Notes under the pieces: model-generated | The model's input: only the letters and a program-made list of their open reading frames with translations | What the model was told of the DNA's origin: nothing | The model's database searches: none | Source: Candidatus Woesearchaeota archaeon | GTDB taxonomy: Archaea > Nanobdellota > Nanobdellia > Woesearchaeales > UBA10216 | Assembly: GCA_016180105.1 (NCBI GenBank) | Contig: JACPBZ010000024.1 | Location: 1-36,930, forward strand | Reading direction: 5' to 3' | Length of the DNA stretch: 36,930 nt | Shown: piece by piece, positions 34,137 to 36,930 of the stretch | Numbering within the stretch: the stretch's first letter is position 1 | How the letters are laid out: each line of letters opens with the position of its first letter | Translations under genes and position numbers: made by a program

Positions 34137-34583
34137 TTAGCTCTTTTGGCCAGGCAAGAGCACTTCTCCGCCAGCAGCCTTCACGGCATCAACAGCTTCC
34201 TTGGATGCGCTGTCGGCCTTAATGATAAGCTTTTTCCTGACCTGTCCGCGGCCAAGCAATTTATCGAAGCCAATTTCCGAAAGATCAATCTCGTAAGAGC
34301 CGTTTTGGTGCTTGGCAAGGCTTGCCTTGACGAGCTTTTCAACGCTCTCATCCAGGAAGCCAACGTTGACAGTGCTAAGCCTCTTGCCTCTTGACGCGAA
34401 ACCGTGCTTCCCAAAATAATCGTCCTGCCATATGGAGGGCTTTTTAGAGTCAGCCCTCTTGCCTGTCCCGGCCATTCCCTTACCGCCACGGTTGCCAGAG
34501 CCACGGTGCTTTTTCTTGCTGCCCCAACCGTGGGTGTGCGAGCCGCGCTGCCGTGTGTCCTTTTTTCTCCTGTTAACAGTCAT
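34137..34583 (-). CDS. rpl15: Ribosomal protein uL15
   Basis: RKKDTRQRGSHTHGWGSKKKHRGSGNRGGKGMAGTGKR. Spc-operon position. Confidence 0.95.
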   Translation of the reverse strand: MTVNRRKKDTRQRGSHTHGWGSKKKHRGSGNRGGKGMAGTGKRADSKKPSIWQDDYFGKHGFASRGKRLSTVNVGFLDESVEKLVKASLAKHQNGSYEIDLSEIGFDKLLGRGQVRKKLIIKADSASKEAVDAVKAAGGEVLLPGQKS

Positions 34584-34584
34584 T

Positions 34585-34968
34585 TCAAATCATCCTTTTC
34601 AGCAAATCATTTATCTTTTCCTTCCTCTCTCCAAGAGCGCCAGACTTGCCAAACGAAGCCTTTATGCCCCTTGGCCCCAGCCCGCCTCTCGGAGGATTAA
34701 GCTTGAACAGTTTTCGCTCACCCAACTCAACAGCCTTTCGCTTTTCAGCAATGGCCTTAAGGGTGGAATCGTCGATAATTCCCCAGGTGATATAATCCTT
34801 TGCCTTCCTTACCATTCCCATAAGCTCAGGAGTTTCCCTGGCAACCAGGCAGTTATTGATGCGCTCAAGCTTCATAAGCTCCAAAGTGAGTGCTATGTCC
34901 TTGTTTATGCCGGTTCGGCCCCTTAACCTGATGATTGCGACATTCCTTTCAGTTTTCATTTCCATCAA
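34585..34968 (-). CDS. rpl30: Ribosomal protein uL30
   Basis: VAIIRLRGRTGINKDIALTLELMKLERINNCLVARETPELMGMVRKAKDYITWGIID. Confidence 0.95.
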   Translation of the reverse strand: MMEMKTERNVAIIRLRGRTGINKDIALTLELMKLERINNCLVARETPELMGMVRKAKDYITWGIIDDSTLKAIAEKRKAVELGERKLFKLNPPRGGLGPRGIKASFGKSGALGERKEKINDLLKRMI

Positions 34969-35753
34969 ACCTTCGCGCCTTCAATTATGCCCATACTCTC
35001 AATGTTTTCCTGCCTTATCTTCTTGCCACCGAGGGCCTTGAGCGCCGCAAAGCAAGCAGAGGCAAGGTTAATCGTCGTGCGAGTCTGGCCAAATGTCGTG
35101 CTCCAGACATCACTCACGCCAGCAAGCGCAAGAACTTTCCTGCACTCTTCGGCAACCCTCAGCCCGCTTCCTTTTGGGGCTGGCATAAGCTCTATCGTGA
35201 CAGAGCCGCACTTTCCCCGTATCTTGAATGGAATCGTGTGAGGAGTCCTGCATCCGCACTGCCAGCTTCCGCATCCGCGCCTTATCTTGATGATGTTCAG
35301 CTTGGCGTTCCTCAAGGCCTTCTCCCTTGAAAGGACAGTTTCGCGGGACTTGCCATAGCCGAGGCCGACGTAGCCGTTGCGGTTGCCTATCACGACCATT
35401 GTCCCGAAGCTGGGCTTGTTTCCCTCAGCAGTTTTCTTCTGCGTCTGCTTGAAAGCCCTTCTCTGGCCGCCGCCGAACTTTCCCTTGGACTGACCTATCA
35501 GCAGCAGGTCATTGCTCAACTCTCCGAGAAGAGCATCAACAATTTCCTGCTCCATTATCCTTTGGCCTGAGTCAAGTATCTGGTCGATTGACGTTATTTC
35601 CCCTGATTTCACCCGCCTGCCCAGGTCTGTCCTGGGCTTCCACGCCTCAATGCTCGCCTTGGCAGCCTCGTTGCGCTTCAGCTTTTGCTCTTCCGTAAGC
35701 TCGACGGCCTTCTGGAATCCTTCCCTTCTTCTTCCTGGTTTTCTTTGTGCCAT
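34965..35753 (-). CDS. rps5: Ribosomal protein uS5
   Basis: FGTMVVIGNRNGYVGLGYGKSRETVLSREKALRNAKLNIIKIRRGCGSWQCGC...APKGSGLRVAEECRKVLALAGVSDVWS. Confidence 0.96.
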   Translation of the reverse strand: MAQRKPGRRREGFQKAVELTEEQKLKRNEAAKASIEAWKPRTDLGRRVKSGEITSIDQILDSGQRIMEQEIVDALLGELSNDLLLIGQSKGKFGGGQRRAFKQTQKKTAEGNKPSFGTMVVIGNRNGYVGLGYGKSRETVLSREKALRNAKLNIIKIRRGCGSWQCGCRTPHTIPFKIRGKCGSVTIELMPAPKGSGLRVAEECRKVLALAGVSDVWSTTFGQTRTTINLASACFAALKALGGKKIRQENIESMGIIEGAKV

Positions 35754-35758
35754 TTAAA

Positions 35759-36337
35759 CTAACTCTCCTTGTTTTTTGGAATGCGCCATTTGCCCGACTC
35801 AATCGCGGACTTCAACTTTTCAAAATCCTCAGAGATCTTTAATGCATTGCCCTTTGCTTTTGCGAACTGGCTTTTACCAGCAACTTTCGCGTAAGCTGAA
35901 ATCCTTTGGCCGGATATGGCGGAAGAATCCGGGGCAATATCCTCGGAGATTGCAATGTCAAGCCCAGCATCCTTTGCTCCCTTCAGGGCAGCAAATATCT
36001 TGCCCCCTTTCGTGATGCTTTGAAGGCCGAGGTCAGGCACAGCCTTTAAAATCTTCTTTTCGAGAGCCATTTTTCCCGCCAGCAACCCTGAAAGGTAAGC
36101 TGCGGGTATGTTCTTGCAGCTGTGATTCCAGCCAAGCTTCCTCAACATAGCCGAGCTTGCGGTCAGCCTTACGATGTCCCCCTTGTCCTCAAAGTCCACT
36201 ATCTGGAGAAGGATGCTTGTCAATGTCTTCCTAACAACCAGCCTTGGCAAATTGGACTTGAGCAAGACAAGCCTTTTCCTGTAATTGGTGCGGCCTGAAC
36301 GCCTCCTGGCAAAAGGAACAGATATCACGCTTTTCAT
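35759..36337 (-). CDS. rpl18: Ribosomal protein uL18
   Basis: FARRRSGRTNYRKRLVLLKSNLPRLVVRKTLTSILLQIVDFEDKGDIV...NIPAAYLSGLLAGKMAL. Confidence 0.95.
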   Translation of the reverse strand: MKSVISVPFARRRSGRTNYRKRLVLLKSNLPRLVVRKTLTSILLQIVDFEDKGDIVRLTASSAMLRKLGWNHSCKNIPAAYLSGLLAGKMALEKKILKAVPDLGLQSITKGGKIFAALKGAKDAGLDIAISEDIAPDSSAISGQRISAYAKVAGKSQFAKAKGNALKISEDFEKLKSAIESGKWRIPKNKES

Positions 36338-36789
36338 TTCTTTTCCCCTCCCAGGCCCTTCTCGGCGAGATAAAGCTCAAGATGCCTCTTGCTCCTGAAA
36401 AATCCGCCCTTGATTTTCTTGTAAATCTCAACAAACTCCTTTTGCTTGACAGTTCCGGCAAGCCTTAATCCCTTAATGTAGCGCCTCTGAAGCCTGACCC
36501 GGTTCACCCAGGACTTCTTCCTCTTGGTTCTCGCCCCGGCCGCACCCTTCCTGCTTCCCTGGCCTTTCCTCTTGTCCTTTCTTCTCTGGCCCATTGCGAA
36601 CCTTATCCTTGAGCGGGAAATTCCCCTTGCAGGAATGCTCCTTATCGCGCCCTGCTCAATCAAGGCCCTCAAGTCTGACTTTGTTATGGCTTCCTTGATG
36701 TCAGCGAGCTTCTCAGTATCAAACACAACCCTCTTCGGGGAGCATCCAAGAATTCCCGCTGCCAGCCTTTTCTGAACGTTAAGCATCAT
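36334..36789 (-). CDS. rpl19e: Ribosomal protein eL19
   Basis: LNVQKRLAAGILGCSPKRVVFDTEKLADIKEAITKSDLRALIEQGAIRSIPARGISRSRIR. Confidence 0.95.
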   Translation of the reverse strand: MMLNVQKRLAAGILGCSPKRVVFDTEKLADIKEAITKSDLRALIEQGAIRSIPARGISRSRIRFAMGQRRKDKRKGQGSRKGAAGARTKRKKSWVNRVRLQRRYIKGLRLAGTVKQKEFVEIYKKIKGGFFRSKRHLELYLAEKGLGGEKK

Positions 36790-36798
36790 TTCAAGCCA

Positions 36799-36930
36799 TT
36801 ACCTCGCCTTTGTTATTATCTTGTCCTTTTCAGCCTTCTCGGCCTTCTTCTTTTCGTCGTCAACTAGGGCTTCGTCGATTCCTTTTTCGACAGGGCCGGC
36901 TTCCTTCTGAGCCTTGGCTGCTGTTGCTGC
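36799..36930 (-). CDS. C-terminal end of a ribosomal protein, probably eL32 (partial)
   Basis: Open frame from the window edge ...AATAAKAQKEAGPVEKGIDEALVDDEKKKAEKAEKDKIITKAR*. eL32 is expected immediately upstream of eL19 in archaeal spc operons. No diagnostic core motif is visible. Confidence 0.55.
   Translation of the reverse strand, partial: AATAAKAQKEAGPVEKGIDEALVDDEKKKAEKAEKDKIITKAR

Noticed and set aside
1-36930. tRNA and rRNA genes, IS elements, integrases
   Set aside because: No T-loop/anticodon architecture, rRNA core sequence, transposase or integrase motif was seen on either strand.

Overview
This 36.9 kb window is gene-dense archaeal DNA, and its compact layout suggests a DPANN-like lineage (inference). 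It reads as several housekeeping blocks around an accessory block of surface-protein genes. Housekeeping genes: FEN1, a Trm5-family tRNA methyltransferase, a damaged PAN-like AAA ATPase, PmbA/TldD proteases, TyrRS, a stand-alone Cas4-like nuclease, MscS, a PRC-barrel protein, RFC small subunit, Pelota, an ADP-forming acyl-CoA synthetase, a TrmB-type regulator, PheRS alpha and beta, an EMC3/DUF106-type membrane insertase, and SecY followed by the ribosomal genes L15-L30-S5-L18-L19e-(L32e). The accessory block (about 14.0-23.8 kb) encodes two paralogous lipoproteins, a frameshifted CARDB-like secreted protein, a secreted protein with an internal duplication, a multi-TM protein with a large exterior region and an EF-hand/dockerin-like loop, a single-TM protein, and an embedded VapBC-type toxin-antitoxin pair. 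Items most worth a second look: the surface-protein locus; the decayed PAN gene, whose 3' end abuts a hairpin flanked by 8-bp direct repeats and a candidate C/D-box-like sRNA with its own TATA box; a cluster of CACTGG repeats upstream of the solo Cas4-like gene; a CX3CX2C insertion in a beta-alpha ordered acyl-CoA synthetase; an extra-cytoplasmic insertion in the EMC3-like protein; and a 26-aa leaderless micro-ORF. All calls come from reading the sequence and recognising motifs. No database search or folding was run.
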